This document shows positions 12,375-25,600 of a DNA stretch of 64,000 bases, piece by piece (position 1 is the first letter of the stretch; the number at the start of each line of letters is the position of its first letter). A program made the position numbers and the translations under genes. Origin of the DNA: Siphonodentalium dalli (lineage: Eukaryota; Mollusca; Scaphopoda; Gadilida; Siphonodentaliidae); assembly GCA_032622095.1 (NCBI GenBank), contig CP136063.1:181951956-182015955 (forward strand), in the 5' to 3' direction. The notes under the pieces were generated by a model. That model searched no databases and was not told where the DNA came from. It saw only the letters and a program-made list of their open reading frames with translations.

Positions 12375-12525
12375 CATTTTTGGCTGCCATCTTGGACGCC
12401 ATCTTGAATCCTGAATTTTCCCCAAGGCGGATTTTGGATATGTTATTCCAGATACCTTTCCACAAAAAATGACACCAAAACCAGCTTTATAACAATTTTT
12501 TCTAGGTTCAACGTCCCGACGACCA
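12375..12525 (+). repeat. Interspersed repeat, copy 3 of 3
   Basis: Matches the 7796-7990 and 9755-9890 copies through GGACGCCATCTTGAAT, CCCCAAGGCGGATTTTGG and TTCTAGGTTCAACG. Bases 12540-13300 show no gene. Confidence 0.6.
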
Positions 12526-13319
12526 CACTATAATGGCGAGAGGAAGCACCATAGTCTCCTGACAACGTTTCGTCTGTTTAAAATTTGCTGTGAAACAGAT
12601 GGTTATCATTGCGACAAATAATGGTAAAACACATAAACATGTCATTCCTTATACATTCAAAACATTCATGTTTCTAAATAAATTGTTTGTCGGAATATTC
12701 GCGTCCGCGGTTAATCAATGTGAGTTCTGAAGCCGTCCAACGTTACATGATAACGGGTCCTCGTTACTCGTTGATAATGCTAACTATTCGAATTGCTGGA
12801 AACTGGTTGCTTGGCGGTGGTCGTGTTGCTTATATTTCAATGACAGGGATCCCGGCGGTACCTCAACGTCATGAATTGTTCAGATTTGCACGTGATAACA
12901 TTATTTGTTGGGTCAATTTCCGTGCAATTTCAGGGTTTTGCAACAACTTTCCTCTTTATACATTAATTGTGGACACGTTGACATCAATTTAGCACCCACC
13001 GATTTAGACTAATATTGTCCCAAAACACTACGCACACTAAAACATAGGTAGATTAATTTTAAAGGCCTTTACTCAACGTTTTTCTTGACCAGCCCGAGAC
13101 AATTTCTTCACACGGAAGTCGCGTCCGTCGTTACTTACCAGGGTCCTCGTTACACGGATGACCAGCGTGATAATCCTATATATTCAACGCGGCGTTGTCT
13201 TCCCATCGATGTCCACCGATAGCTTAGCATTGAGCGTCGCCTCGTATGAACTACCTGGACTATATATAAACCCAGCCGGTGAATACCACCCCTGGTCTCC
13301 AGTGGGGAATGTCGTTACT

Positions 13320-13480
13320 TAAAGGTACTTAATCCGATTCGAGGGTCCCCAGATCATCAGCTTCAAACAACAATATTAAAAAAAAAAATGCCGCTTCAGT
13401 TATCAGAATCGATTAATTACCCCAAAAAATGCTAACCACAGTCAACTATAGTATAACACTGCCCATAACCTGTTATTTAC
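13320..13480 (+). repeat. Interspersed repeat shared with 47774-47945
   Basis: TTAAAGGTACTTAATCCGAT, GGTCCCCA, TTATCAGAATCGATT and AATGCTAA...GTCAACTA recur in the same order at 47774-47945. The copies are diverged and in the same orientation. Bases 13490-14500 contain a partial direct duplication (ATGTACGTCACGAAGA at about 13738 and 14104) but no recognisable gene. Confidence 0.65.
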
Positions 13481-14504
13481 GAACATTATGTTCAACGAAA
13501 TTTTGCCGGTTTGTCAAATATCTGACACAACAAAATCCACTTCAGTTTAGAGTTATCCATCTTCATCCGCAATTTGGTCCGAGACGAGGTCTCGTCGACT
13601 TTTCTCTGGGCCACTGAACAGTATCGATGGTGAAAAATAATAGATTTCAAAAATCGATATCTGATCACTCTGAGCTTTGATGTGTGGGTTCCTCGATTCG
13701 AATCAAATATTTTACCCCCGAACCCAAGGAAACAAATATGTACGTCACGAAGAAGCTGACGAGTATAGTATGAGTATGCCGGACTCCCATAAAGAAGACC
13801 ATGTTTATTCGGATTATACATCTTTAAGTAATACTCTCCGTGTCCAAATATAATTACACAAACATGTCGATAAATCTAAAACTTCCGCTTTGTGTGTTCT
13901 GCAATCAGTGAACATCACCTCTGTGAGAATAAGCGTTGGAATCCACTATCATTTACGGCTTATGCCCACAACTTGCATAATTACCAAGTCGTTTAGCCCG
14001 TATGAATCATGTACTTATATTATCGACCACATAATGGTTTCGTCGTCTGGGGAATTATGTCTTGATGTATCTGCCGAGTTCGTCTTGAAGAGACGGAACA
14101 TATATGTACGTCACGAAGACGCTGTGAGTAGTATGAATATGCCGGACTCCGATACAGAACACCATTTTATATCCAAGTTCTTGTGTTCCCAGTCATCATG
14201 TCTTACTCCAACAATCCAAGAATTTGGTTCATACCAGATCATCGTCTACTTGATAAACTTTATCACTGATTTTCCCACGTGTCCTTTTGAGACTAGCGAA
14301 TCGAGGAGGAACTGGTGACCCAACACAAGGTGGCGGCTGAGAACTTGCGTCCTGGAAGGATAGTAAAATTGAAACTTATTTTATATGAAGACGATTTACA
14401 TATTCTCTATCTCACCACAGAAACAATAATCTATCTATATATAACAAGAGATGGACTGTCGTCCGGCGCATACCCCATCGTGGCATACCGCCTAGTGTGG
14501 GCAC

Positions 14505-15930
14505 ATCAATAACTTATGATGGCTAAACTCAGACATATGGCCCCAGAAATCAGCATTTTCATATAAACAAAGATAACTATAGAACAAAAAACCAAAACAA
14601 ACTTTTAAATGTGCCATTACATATCCTCATAGTGGTGAACATCCATACAAAATGTCATTGAGTTCCGAACATTACTGTTCAAGTTATGAGCTGAACAGAC
14701 ATCTGATGGACCAAACAACCAACATTTACAGATAAACAACAACTCTAGAATGGAAAAGCGGAACAGAAAAATGGAACCCCCTATTGAATGTCCTCATAGC
14801 AGTGATCATCCATACCAATTGCATTGAGATCCCAGCACAATTGTTGAAGTTACAACATGAACAGACACCAGACGGACCAAAAAGCCAACATTTCCAGATC
14901 AACAAAGATGAATAACTCTAGAAAGGAAGAGTGGTGCAAAACAATGGAGCCCCTATTGAATATCCTCATAGCAGTGAACATCCATACCAAATTCCATTGA
15001 GATCCCAGCACAATTGTTGAAGTTACAACATGAACAGACACCAGACAGACAAAAAAGCCAACATTTCCAGATGAACAAAGATGAATAACTCTAGAAAGGA
15101 AGAGCGGTGCAAAACGATGGAACCCTCATTTTAATGTCCTTATAGTAGTGAACATCCATACCAAATTCCATTGAGATCCCAGCACAACTGTTGAAGTTAC
15201 GACATGAACAGACATCAGACAGACCAAAAAGCCAACATTTCCAGATGAACAAAGATGGATAACTCTAGAATGGAAAATCCAAACAAAACGATGGGACCCT
15301 CTTTTTGATGTCCTCATAGTAGTGAACATCCATACCAAATTTCATTGAGATCCCAGCACAACTGTTGAAATTATGACATGAACAGACACCAGACAGACCA
15401 AAAAGCCAACATTTCCAGATAAACAAAGATGAATAACTCTAGAATGAAAAATCCAAACAAAACGATAGAACCCTCTATTGAATGCCCTCATAGTAGTCAA
15501 CATCCGTACCAAACTTCATTGCGATACGAGCACTACTTTTCAAGTTATGACATGAACAGAAACCAGACGGACCAAAAATCCAACATTTCAAGATAAACAA
15601 AGATGAATAACTCTAGAATGGAAAATCCGAACAAAACGATGGAACCCTCTATTTAATGTCCTCATAGTTGTAAACATCCGCACCAAATTTGGTTGAGATC
15701 CCAGCCCAACTGTTGAAGTTACGACATGAACAGACACCAAACGGACCAAATTAAAAGCCACTATTTCCAGATAAACAAAGATGAATAACTCTAGAATGGA
15801 CAATCCGAACAAAACGATGGAAACCTCTATGTAATGTCCTCATAGTAGTGAACATCCATACCTAATTTCATTGAGATCCGAGCACTACTGTTCAAGATAT
15901 GACATGAACAGACATCGGACGGACGGACGC
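14505..15930. repeat. Tandem satellite, about 174-bp unit, about 8 copies
   Basis: The anchor GAACATCCATACCAAATT recurs with spacing of 164-177 bp from about 14638 to 15849. Each unit also carries CCCAGCACAACTGTTGAAG, CATGAACAGACACCAGAC and AAGATGAATAACTCTAGAA. The array ends in a GACGGACGGACG tract at 15917-15935 and a C/T-rich run. Reverse-strand frames in it are repeat artefacts. Confidence 0.92.
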
Positions 15931-16152
15931 ACGGACGGACAGGTGCAAAACAGTATACCCCCCCCTTTTTTTTTTATTTAAATGGGGTATAATTACAAAA
16001 GTAAGAGTTGTCTGTCTGTCCGGATTTTTCACCCGGACCGCTGGACCGATTTCAATCAAATTTGGTGTGGTGACTAGGGGTACCCCCGACGGAGGTTATA
16101 ACGGCATTAGTTTCAAACTTTTGATTAAAAAAAAGTAATTAAATAAAAAAAA

Positions 16153-19120
16153 CAAGACAGTCAAAGACTGTGGGGTAGCTCACTAGACTGCAAAGACTGA
16201 TAAGACTGGGACTCTGGAGACAATAACAGTCATAACTTTTCATAATCACTTTAAAAGAAGTAGATATAAACAGGATATGTGGATAGAGAGGCTTCATGTA
16301 TGTAGATCGGGGAATACCTACTTTTAAATTACCAACTGTACACTACTGATCATGCCCTCCCTCCTCTAGCCCATGTCCCTTCCTGACTGGGCTCCAGACT
16401 CTCATGTCTTAGGTTGGAATTTCACAACCGACATCTCACAAACTTTCTCAATTGTTGGAAATTTCCAATCTCACAAGCGCCTTGTTATAAAACTATTTAG
16501 ACATGTTTGAAGCCCAATTATCCATGGACCCAAAAACACTATATGTATGTCAGATTAATTAGTCAGGTAGTTCCAAGGTAGATGTTAGAATGCATTTTGT
16601 ATTTTAATGATTTTATTAGACACAAAAGTGTTAAGTCCCCATAGCCCCGTCATTTCTTAACAGGTTGAATCATGTTAACAAAGATGAATCTCAGTCACTA
16701 AGGATCCTCCATACTATATGTAAGCTAAATAGTCCAACCTCTCTTGAGAAGACATTTTAAATATTAGCATAGAGACATAGTTATGTCCCTGGTCCCACCC
16801 TATTTAATCTGGTGACCCCATCTGAATAAATTTGAAACCCCATTTAAAACAAGTGACCCATTTGAACAAATCTGAACTCCAGTCACCCAAAGACCCTTCA
16901 TACCAAATATAAACCCATTCAACCTGATGGTACATGAGAAGAAGTCGTTTTTAAGAATTACTATGGAGGGCAAGAGTTATGGCCCTGGCTTCACAACCAT
17001 TTGACAGTGACCTCATTTGAACAAAACTGAATGTGAGTCACCAAGGGAACATCCACACCAAATATGAACCCATTCAGTCTTATGATCTAGAGAAGATGTT
17101 CAAAGAATTGTTGACAGATGGATGGATGGACAGACAGATGAACGGGAGACAGATGAGAAGTGGTGACAAAAGCTTCGTCTCAGGCGAGCTTAAAAATTAC
17201 ATTTCATTGAACAAATCTGTAAATCCCCCCCAACACTGTGGGGACATCCCTGCAAGAATATGACATTATCTTATTATACCAGTAGCGTACATCATAGATA
17301 CAGGTTATGTGGGTGGGGCAGAGCTAATTCTCTTATACCTCTGCCCCTATTTGAACAAACATGAACCCCCATCTCTGATATCTGTCCATCTAATAATTTT
17401 AAACATTCACTTTTAAGAGTTGAAGTTAATTGATTTTCCAAAAAGGACCCAATTGGAACAGCTCTAAACATGCCACCAAGGAAAATAATATTGGAACAGC
17501 CAATCGTGAATTAAGTGTGTATGAGGTCCCAAAAGGGGAATGTAGTGATGCTATTCTGTAAGGTGGGCTAGCATCACCAAATTCACCATCTGGGAACCCA
17601 AACTTACTTAATCATCAACTGCTATGGGATACCTGGGGACAGACAGAAGTTCTCCAGCTGAAGTTGGTGGCATATGACAGTATGCACACACATTTCACAC
17701 CTCAATTACGCATTTTAGAATCTCAACAGAAGAAAAAAAGCTGCTAAAATGTCAATTTGAGACTCACTTCCCAGAAGATGAGGCCTAAGTAGAATGAGGC
17801 CCTCAAAGGGTGTATTTAGCAATGATAGCCTGCTGTGCAGGGTACAAATGCTAGACACAAATGCTAGACACACTTCATTACAGCTTTGTGAAAAGGAATT
17901 TAAATTGATATTAATGACCAGGATATTGTAAACAATCATGGTGCTAAATTGACAGCTTGAGAAAACAAATGCCAAACACTATTAATCTCATTTAAATTAT
18001 CAATGACATGAATACACTCCCAGGGTACTCTGCCTATAGCCACAGAAGTTCTGTTATCTATAAATCTGGCACTGATTTATACACAACATGCCTCTATCAT
18101 GCAAACATCTCAATTGATGACTATGTGTGTGTATTTATATTAACTCTCTCTCTGTCTGTAGCTAATACAATTGTCTTAATCTGCTGATGGGAGAGATCCT
18201 GTGAGTTAGGAGATGAGATAGGGTGGAATGCTGTTGGTTGGGGGCAGGGTGAGGTTCTGGGTCATGTGGGGGGGGGGTGATATTTTTTTTGTATGTTAAA
18301 TTGATCAAGGAGTTCCTGAATTTTTTATTATTTTTTTTTGAATTATGACCCTGGCTCCACCCCTATTTGACCCAGTGACCCCATTTGAACAAATCTGAAC
18401 CACAGTCATTCAATGACCCCCCATACCAAATATAAACTAAATCGGCAATGGTTCTAGACAAGAAGTCGTTATAAGAATTACCAAGGAGGAATATAGTTAT
18501 GGCCCTGGTTTCGCAACTATTTGACACAGTGACCTCATTTGAACAAATCTGAATGACAGTCACCTAGGGAACATCCACACCAAATATGATCAAAATGCAA
18601 AAATGTTATTTTTTTGTTTTTAGAGTTATGTCCCTGGCTTGAACAAATCTGATTCCCAGTCACCCAAGGTCCCCCAGTACCAAATATAAGCTAAATCGGC
18701 CAAATATTTTTTTTAGAAGAAGTCATTGTAAGAATTACTATGAGTTATGGCCCTGGTTTCTCAACTAATTGACCGGGTGACCTCATTTGAACAAATCTGA
18801 ACACCAGTCACCCAAAGACCCTCCATACCAAATATTAGCTAAATCGGCACAATGGTTATGGACAAGAAGTTGTTGTAAGAATTACTATGGAGGAATAGAG
18901 TTATGGCCCTGGTTTCGCAACTATTTGACCCAGTGACCTCATTTGGACAAATCTGAATGAGAGTCACCTAGGGAACATCCACACCAAATATGAACCAATT
19001 CGGTATGATGGTTTCAGAGGAGAAGATGTTTAAAACAAAAGTTGACAGACGGACGCACGGACGGACGACGGACGAGGAGTGATGACTATAGCTCCATCGG
19101 AGACTTCGTCTCAGGTGAGC
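16153..19120 (+). repeat. 2.9-kb interspersed repeat, copy 1
   Basis: Starts CAAGACAGTCAAAGACTGTG and ends near GACTTCGTCTCAGGTGAGC. It has the same order of blocks as 39110-41974. It contains several internal units of about 180-190 bp (ATTTGAACAAATCTGAA, CCATACCAAATAT, AGAGTTATGGCCCTGG) and an inverted CCCTCTGTGG-type segment at about 17510-17800. A GACGGACG tract lies just before the end. No coding potential was found; it may be a non-autonomous element. Confidence 0.85.
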
Positions 19121-19307
19121 AAAAAAAAATTAATATAAGCTCAAATGGACCTAATTCAGAATAAAATGAGTCCAATATATATGAGACTCGTCTCAGCAAA
19201 ATATGCACGGGAATAACAATTTTAGTAAGGAGAATATCACATGTTCACAACGAGCGTGACACTGTCTTGGTCACAGATACACTGTTAAAAAAATTATGTT
19301 CTCAAAG

Positions 19308-19516
19308 ACTCAAACGGTACAAAGATCCGGAAAACAGCTGTCGGCACTATGCACCGTAAGGGTACCATTTCATTGCGGTCACATGTTCTATACGGCTATG
19401 GAACAAGTTCCATATTGATACGGGACACAGGACCATATAGCCACCTGTAAATGTTCCTTAACTTTACGGTACTATGTGACGGCAGCAAATTTCCGGAACT
19501 TTGTACCGTTTGAAAA
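19308..19516. repeat. Foldback element beside exon I
   Basis: Arms CAAACGGTACAAAGATCCGG and TCCGGAACTTTGTACCGTTT flank a diverged hairpin. Its end is about 58 bp from the exon I donor, on the intron side. Hence the intron after PDZ4 starts with a strong secondary structure. Confidence 0.7.
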
Positions 19517-19573
19517 TGGACATCTCGCAACACTGTAAGTGTTGCATCCTATACTCACGTGATTCGTCCTAAC

Positions 19574-19694
19574 CTCTCGTTTGGCGAGAATAAGCACTGG
19601 TCCCGACTTAGTGTTTTTCAGCAGATGGTAAGCATCGAGGTAGCTCATGTCGTTAATCCGACGACCGTTAATCTCTAAAAGCATGTCACCCTTC
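19574..19694 (-). CDS. PDZD2-like: Exon I: second half of PDZ4
   Basis: The acceptor ttgttatag precedes 19694 and the donor GTTAGG starts at 19573. One base completes Gln, then 40 codons read [20 protein letters not shown] and on through [17 protein letters not shown], ending in phase 0. This closes the PDZ fold. Helix-2 position 1 is Tyr (SYLDAY) rather than His, so ligand preference probably differs from PDZ2 and PDZ3. The intron upstream is 5.2 kb and contains a LINE remnant on the other strand. No following exon was recognised. Confidence 0.92.
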
Positions 19695-22612
19695 CTATAA
19701 CAAATCAAAGCCGCATTGTTCAATGACATCAAGCCTATAAATAGTGTCTCTGTCATTTGCAAAATGAGACCCATAGAGGGTGAATTTAGTGACGCTATCA
19801 CGCACGGCGGCTATAATGTCACCGTATTCACCCTCTGTGAACCTCATTCTGCTTTGGCCTCAACTGCTATGGGAAACCTAGCATCAGGTTGGAGATCCCC
19901 AGTTGAAGTTGGCGATGCCCACCCATTCGTTAGTCACCTCGATTATGCATTAATTTATCTTCTGCAAATTAGGGGATATAGAAACTTCCCAGAAGGGAAA
20001 CAGTAACTAAAACAATGTTAATTTGAGACTATAGATACTTCCCAGAAGATGATGCTAAGCGGAGTGAGCTCCACGGAGGGTGAATTTGGTGATGTTAGCC
20101 CGATGTGCGGGATGGCATCACTAAATTCACACTCTGTGGATCTCATTCTGCAAATTACAAACAAACTATTTGCAGGCTTCAATGACCCGGCATGTCACAG
20201 TCCCTGTAACTTCAGACCTGACGCAGAGGTTCTATTTCCGAACCCCGGAATTCCGAGTAATTACTACCAATCACAACTTACTCTACTATGAAAGCGTCCA
20301 ATCGAAACGACTAACAGACCGTGTGATGTGTGATGTAATTTGGGGGACGCACACAAGCCTTCCGATAAATGACAAGTGGACAACACTGCGATAAGCTCAG
20401 TATAAATAATGACTCTGTGTGCATATCTTCACAAACGTGGTGGAGATGGACACTTTACCAGCAAAGACACCGGAATATCATCACAGCCCGGTGTCTTCCA
20501 TCTCCACCTCCAGCACGTGCACCAACACCAACAGCAGCAATAACACCAGCATCATTGCATATCATACACAGTGCTCCTACAATCGCTCCTTACTTATGTT
20601 CTTTATTTTCTAACATGCTCGAGATATATTCCTAGTGCAGCAAAGGGAGGAATGATGGTTTCCCTCCACAAAGGTGGCTCCAAACCCAAAGCACGACTTC
20701 AACAGTTATCGCCCAATAACAATTATGCCCGTTCTCTATAAAATTTGTTTGAGAAGATCATACAGCTTCGCATCGAGTCATATGCACCGAGCTTAATTAC
20801 TGTTAACCCATTACAACACGGGTTTCAAAAAGGCGTTAGCTGCATGACAACTTCTTACCTCCTACAGGAATGCATCTCGTATACCAGAGATAATAAAAGC
20901 AAACTCTTTTCTTGTCTACTTGACGTGCATAAAGCATTCGATTCCGTTTGGATCGATGGTCTCCTCTTTAAGTTACACCAGCGTGGTTTCAATAATAAAT
21001 CTGGTCTACGTTAGATGCACTCCTGTCTGGCATAAAATGTTTTGTACGCCATAATGACTCATACTCCAATTGGTTCGATATATTAAAATATTTTACATGA
21101 TTTTCATTGATGAATTAATATCGGATCCAAAACTCCAACAAAGGCTTGGTCTTAGAGAACACCAACTGCGCCTCGCCAGTACAGGCGGACGACATGATAT
21201 TACTTTCCCTTTCCGGCACCGGCTTGTCCAGCCTCGTTGATATATGTCTAAATTACAGCCACAAATGGAGGTACATTTACAACTCTACAAAGTCTTGTAT
21301 TATCGTATTCAACGAGACGAAAAGAGATTATGAGAACAGTTCTAGGGCATGGCATCTTGGAAACTGCCCTATCGATGAGGTTACATCGACAACTCATTTA
21401 GGTATTCGCCTCGATAAATATGACTAAAATTCTTCAATCTCACTAGACATATGTCAAAAACTGAAAGGCACATACTCCTCCTTAACGAAGGCCGGCATGT
21501 ACGCTGGTGCACGGGATAACGCCTCTGAGTTGTCATAAAATATAGAATTCAGTAGTGCTCACAGGAGCTCTGTATGCTAGCGAACTACTTTGGGGCGCCT
21601 CAAAAGCTATTAATCTTCAGTTAGAAAAGGCTCACCGCTTTTGCCTTAAAAATATGCGAGGCTTGCCTACCCAAACTAGAACAGCTATCGCACAGGGTCT
21701 ACTTGGAAGCAGCTGTCTGAATTCTTATATTGATAGGCGAAAACTTATCTTTTTGCCACACTATGTATATTGAGTCACATCAAAACTGGCAAACAAATCT
21801 TTCTTCTAAGATTATACCGTTATATGCTGGACGCAGATCCTAATCCAAATTCTTTCATCTATGAGATATTTGACATTCTTATTAAATACAACATGATAGA
21901 TCATCTTAAGAATTTTGTCGAGGAGAGCATATTCCCATCAAAGCACTCTTGTGAGAAATATCGTCCGTTTATCTGTAAGAGTGTATGATGAAACAAAATG
22001 GCTCTCCACTATTAACTATGAACTGTCATTATGGCTCTCCACTATTAACTCTGAACTGTCATTATCCAAATATGGTTCAATACAGTATAACCTAGCTCCA
22101 TCCAAGCTATGGAGAACATGTCAACTTTATCCCGAGGAGAAATTTTTCTACCTCATGTTAGCAAGGATAATTGCACATACAGCTTACGAGGACGCCGGTG
22201 TCTGTCACCTTTGTGTGTACATCTGTTTTTGTTTCATTGAGCATATAATAATACATTGCAATTCTCTGTCAGCTCTCAGGAATGAAATATGGTATGGTAT
22301 TATAAACGTATATGGAATTGAGGCCTTCATAATACTTGATTCGTTGCCACAAGCCATACAGCTTGCCTCATTTCTGGGTCACTTTCCTTCTGAACTGAAT
22401 GTATTTTCTCTTAGCCCAACTCAAGACTTTAGATTCTTCATGAAAGCTACACTTAATCTATGGTCCTTGTTTCATTGCTTAGAATAGATTATCTTCGACT
22501 CGAAAAACTTATGTGACAACACAGAGTATTAATATCTTGGGTTTGTTATTTTACACATGATATAGTACATTGGCATAATGTGTATATTATAACGAGTACG
22601 ATTGATGTGCTC

Positions 22613-22649
<37 letters not shown>

Positions 22650-25600
22650 AAGCGAGCGAGAACGAGAGAGATAGATAGAGTATAGACAGACAGAGGGAGA
22701 GACATTCAGAGATAGACGAGGATTGTTAGGAGTGAGCGTGTGCGTACAAGGGTGTGGCTAGGACTGAGTATCAGTTTGTTTATTACATGTTTGTGATGTA
22801 ATTTGTTCTTGTAATGTATACCATCTTGTAAATATGTTGACCTTCCTGGGTCTATGTTTCCTTTGTGTATTTGTTTGTGTTAAATAACTCTTCATTTGTG
22901 GAGGACAATTAAAGATATATATATATATTACAAATCAAAAGATCAGATGAACTCCTTGCTGCCGCCAGTTCTACGTCGTCATCTCAACAAACAACCTGGA
23001 TCATCCTTATTCACGTTTCATCCACTTCATGTTATTGTACACCCATAGCATGATAATCATTAAAATTCAAAAGTGGGTTGTTGGGAGGGGGTTCCGCCCC
23101 TTCCAAATCCTTCCGGGTTAAATCCCAAATCCGAATAAAAAAAAAATATATATCTTCACAAACTATGAAAAACTCGTGGCCCAATGACTAAATCGGGCTT
23201 TTAAATATCAACGACTCAGGGTACGTTCATGCATTGGCAGGTATTTTCTCATTCAGAAAATACTGTTGTGCCAGAATATGAAAGGCAACAAATGGCTATT
23301 ACGACATGAGAAGTAAAATTTTAGTAGTTCAACATCATGTAACGGTGCTTCTGGCACATCGCCTTAAAATACGAGTATTATTTATTCTTGCGAGGTATAA
23401 TTACATGCTATTTACAGGCAAATTTCAATAGCATCTCTACCAATGGAACTACATAGTTCATACTATTGATATAGTTAGCTGTGCATTTTTGCACTCGGTT
23501 CTGGCACATTATAGCTTTCTAATTTGAGAGTGTATGAACGTACCCTAGGGTTGAGTTCAATGTCATGGGGGGTAGCGACAGGGGTGGTGTTGGTGAGTGT
23601 ACGTCTCACACCGAACTCATATCAAAGGTTTTCAACAGTTGGAAATTTCATGACTGGAAAATTTACATATTGTTCAGGAATATCGCAGATGTAGAGAGCT
23701 CAATGTAATAATAAACTTATGAGCTCTTATTATAGTTACTATCAATTTTTATGGAAAACATATTATGTATATAAAAGAAGTATTCAGGATAATCTTATAC
23801 CAAACCTATTTTACTTTTTTAGATTCTAGTGTGTAAAACAGCATGTTTCAAACGAGAAGTCTACACAAACGACGCTATTTTGTTTGATACTGGATTTGCT
23901 ATACATTTAGGCAAAACAAAGAAAAGGATTTTGGTTCTCAGGCCCCGCCACATTGAATAAAAAGGGCCACTTTAGGCCTAAATTCACCCTCTGTGGATCT
24001 CATTCTGCAAATGACAGGACCGCGTTATGGCTTTTTATTGCGATGCCTCCATACAATTGAAAGGCACAGAATGAAATTCAGGATCACATATTACAATGGA
24101 GAGGTATCAGTTTTAGACAACAATATGCATAACAGTTCCCTCTACATTTCTGGTTTTTACTAGACAGAGGAAGGTTTCGTTGTCCATGCTTACTATGTGC
24201 CGAAAAACATAAATATTAAATTTAAAACCCTCCCCCCTCATTGATTTGAACAAAAATTGCCCGAGAACCAAAACCCTTTTTTGTTTGGCCTTATATCATA
24301 CTATTTCAATCTTTTAGAGGGAAATCAATAACGATTTTGTTGATTTTTCAATAACTAAACCATATATTTGGTATTAGAGATCTTTTCGCAAAATCAATAT
24401 TACGATTACGGATAGGATATATTGGCCTAATAAGGTGGACTCCATCAGACTTGAACTATGGTGGTTATTTGATGTAACGGCAGATGCCCCACAATATTCA
24501 GTTACAGATATATTTGATGGAAAAAATAATGTGTGTCTGTTTCAGATCCCATGTTCTTATCCGTGTTTTAGGCATCACACGGGTAATGTTAGAGCGCCCA
24601 CAAGCAGGACCGGTGACACATCTGCACATAATTAAACTGAGTGAGGTATATTTCGTCTCACATAAGAACCCCCGTGCGTAAAGATCTAATTTTTGACCGT
24701 ATACTGGCAGGATATTTCCATATCCGCGTAATCGTAATTGTGATTTTGCGAACGGTCTCTATTAACACGTCAGTAGTATACGTGCACGTTATATGTGGGC
24801 TTCAACATTTCAACATCAACAGAACAAAGCAGAACATTATGTAACATTGAATTTCTGTTGTTGTTGTTGTTGTTGTTGAGGTACATGCATGGAACCCTGA
24901 ATGCATCATCAAGAAATCAGCGATTATACACGTACTGGAGTCGGCCGTCTTTCTGCGCAGACGATCCTTCAGCCAAATCCTGTATACATATGTTACTGAC
25001 TCCACAAGCAGTCTTCCGTATTATTGATATACCCAAACCGGATTCAGCGTCTGTGGATGAGACCATCATTAAGTGAGATTGCATGAAGGCGTGGATGCAC
25101 GTTTCACGGTGGGTGTTCTGGCTATGGAATGTTTCCCGATAATTTGCTGTTATGTAAAACATTTTATTATCCGTCCCTTAACTAAAACTATTTCTGATTG
25201 GGCAAAAGCCGTCACATGATAATCCGGGAATAAGACTTTTATTAAAAATATCGCGACACCGGTGACGTCATTTGGATAAACATACAGAAGGATAATAAAA
25301 ATGTCATTATAAAATGTTGTCTACAGTATGTGTTTTCTTGTACTCGTCCAGATTGTGGAGAAAAGTCATATTGGACTTTTCACCACAACCTGGGCGAGTA
25401 CACATGCACTGTACACAACAATGTAAAATAACTTTATAATATTGAACAATTATGCAATAAGCCTTGTCACTGAGTCGCGGCCATATATATTTGATCCACC
25501 CAGCCCCGTTCTGTTGTTTTAGTGCAACAGGTCAAAGTTCTGGAGTAGCATTCCATATATGGAATCATCAATATTCAAAAGCTCCATATATGGAATGATA

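Noticed and set aside
13890-14318. 142-codon plus-strand frame
   Set aside because: No family recognised; part of it (ATGTACGTCACGAAGA...) is a duplicate of 13738-13800, so it looks like a repeat remnant.
14850-15812. Several minus-strand frames with repeated VHVVTST text
   Set aside because: They are translations of the 174-bp satellite.
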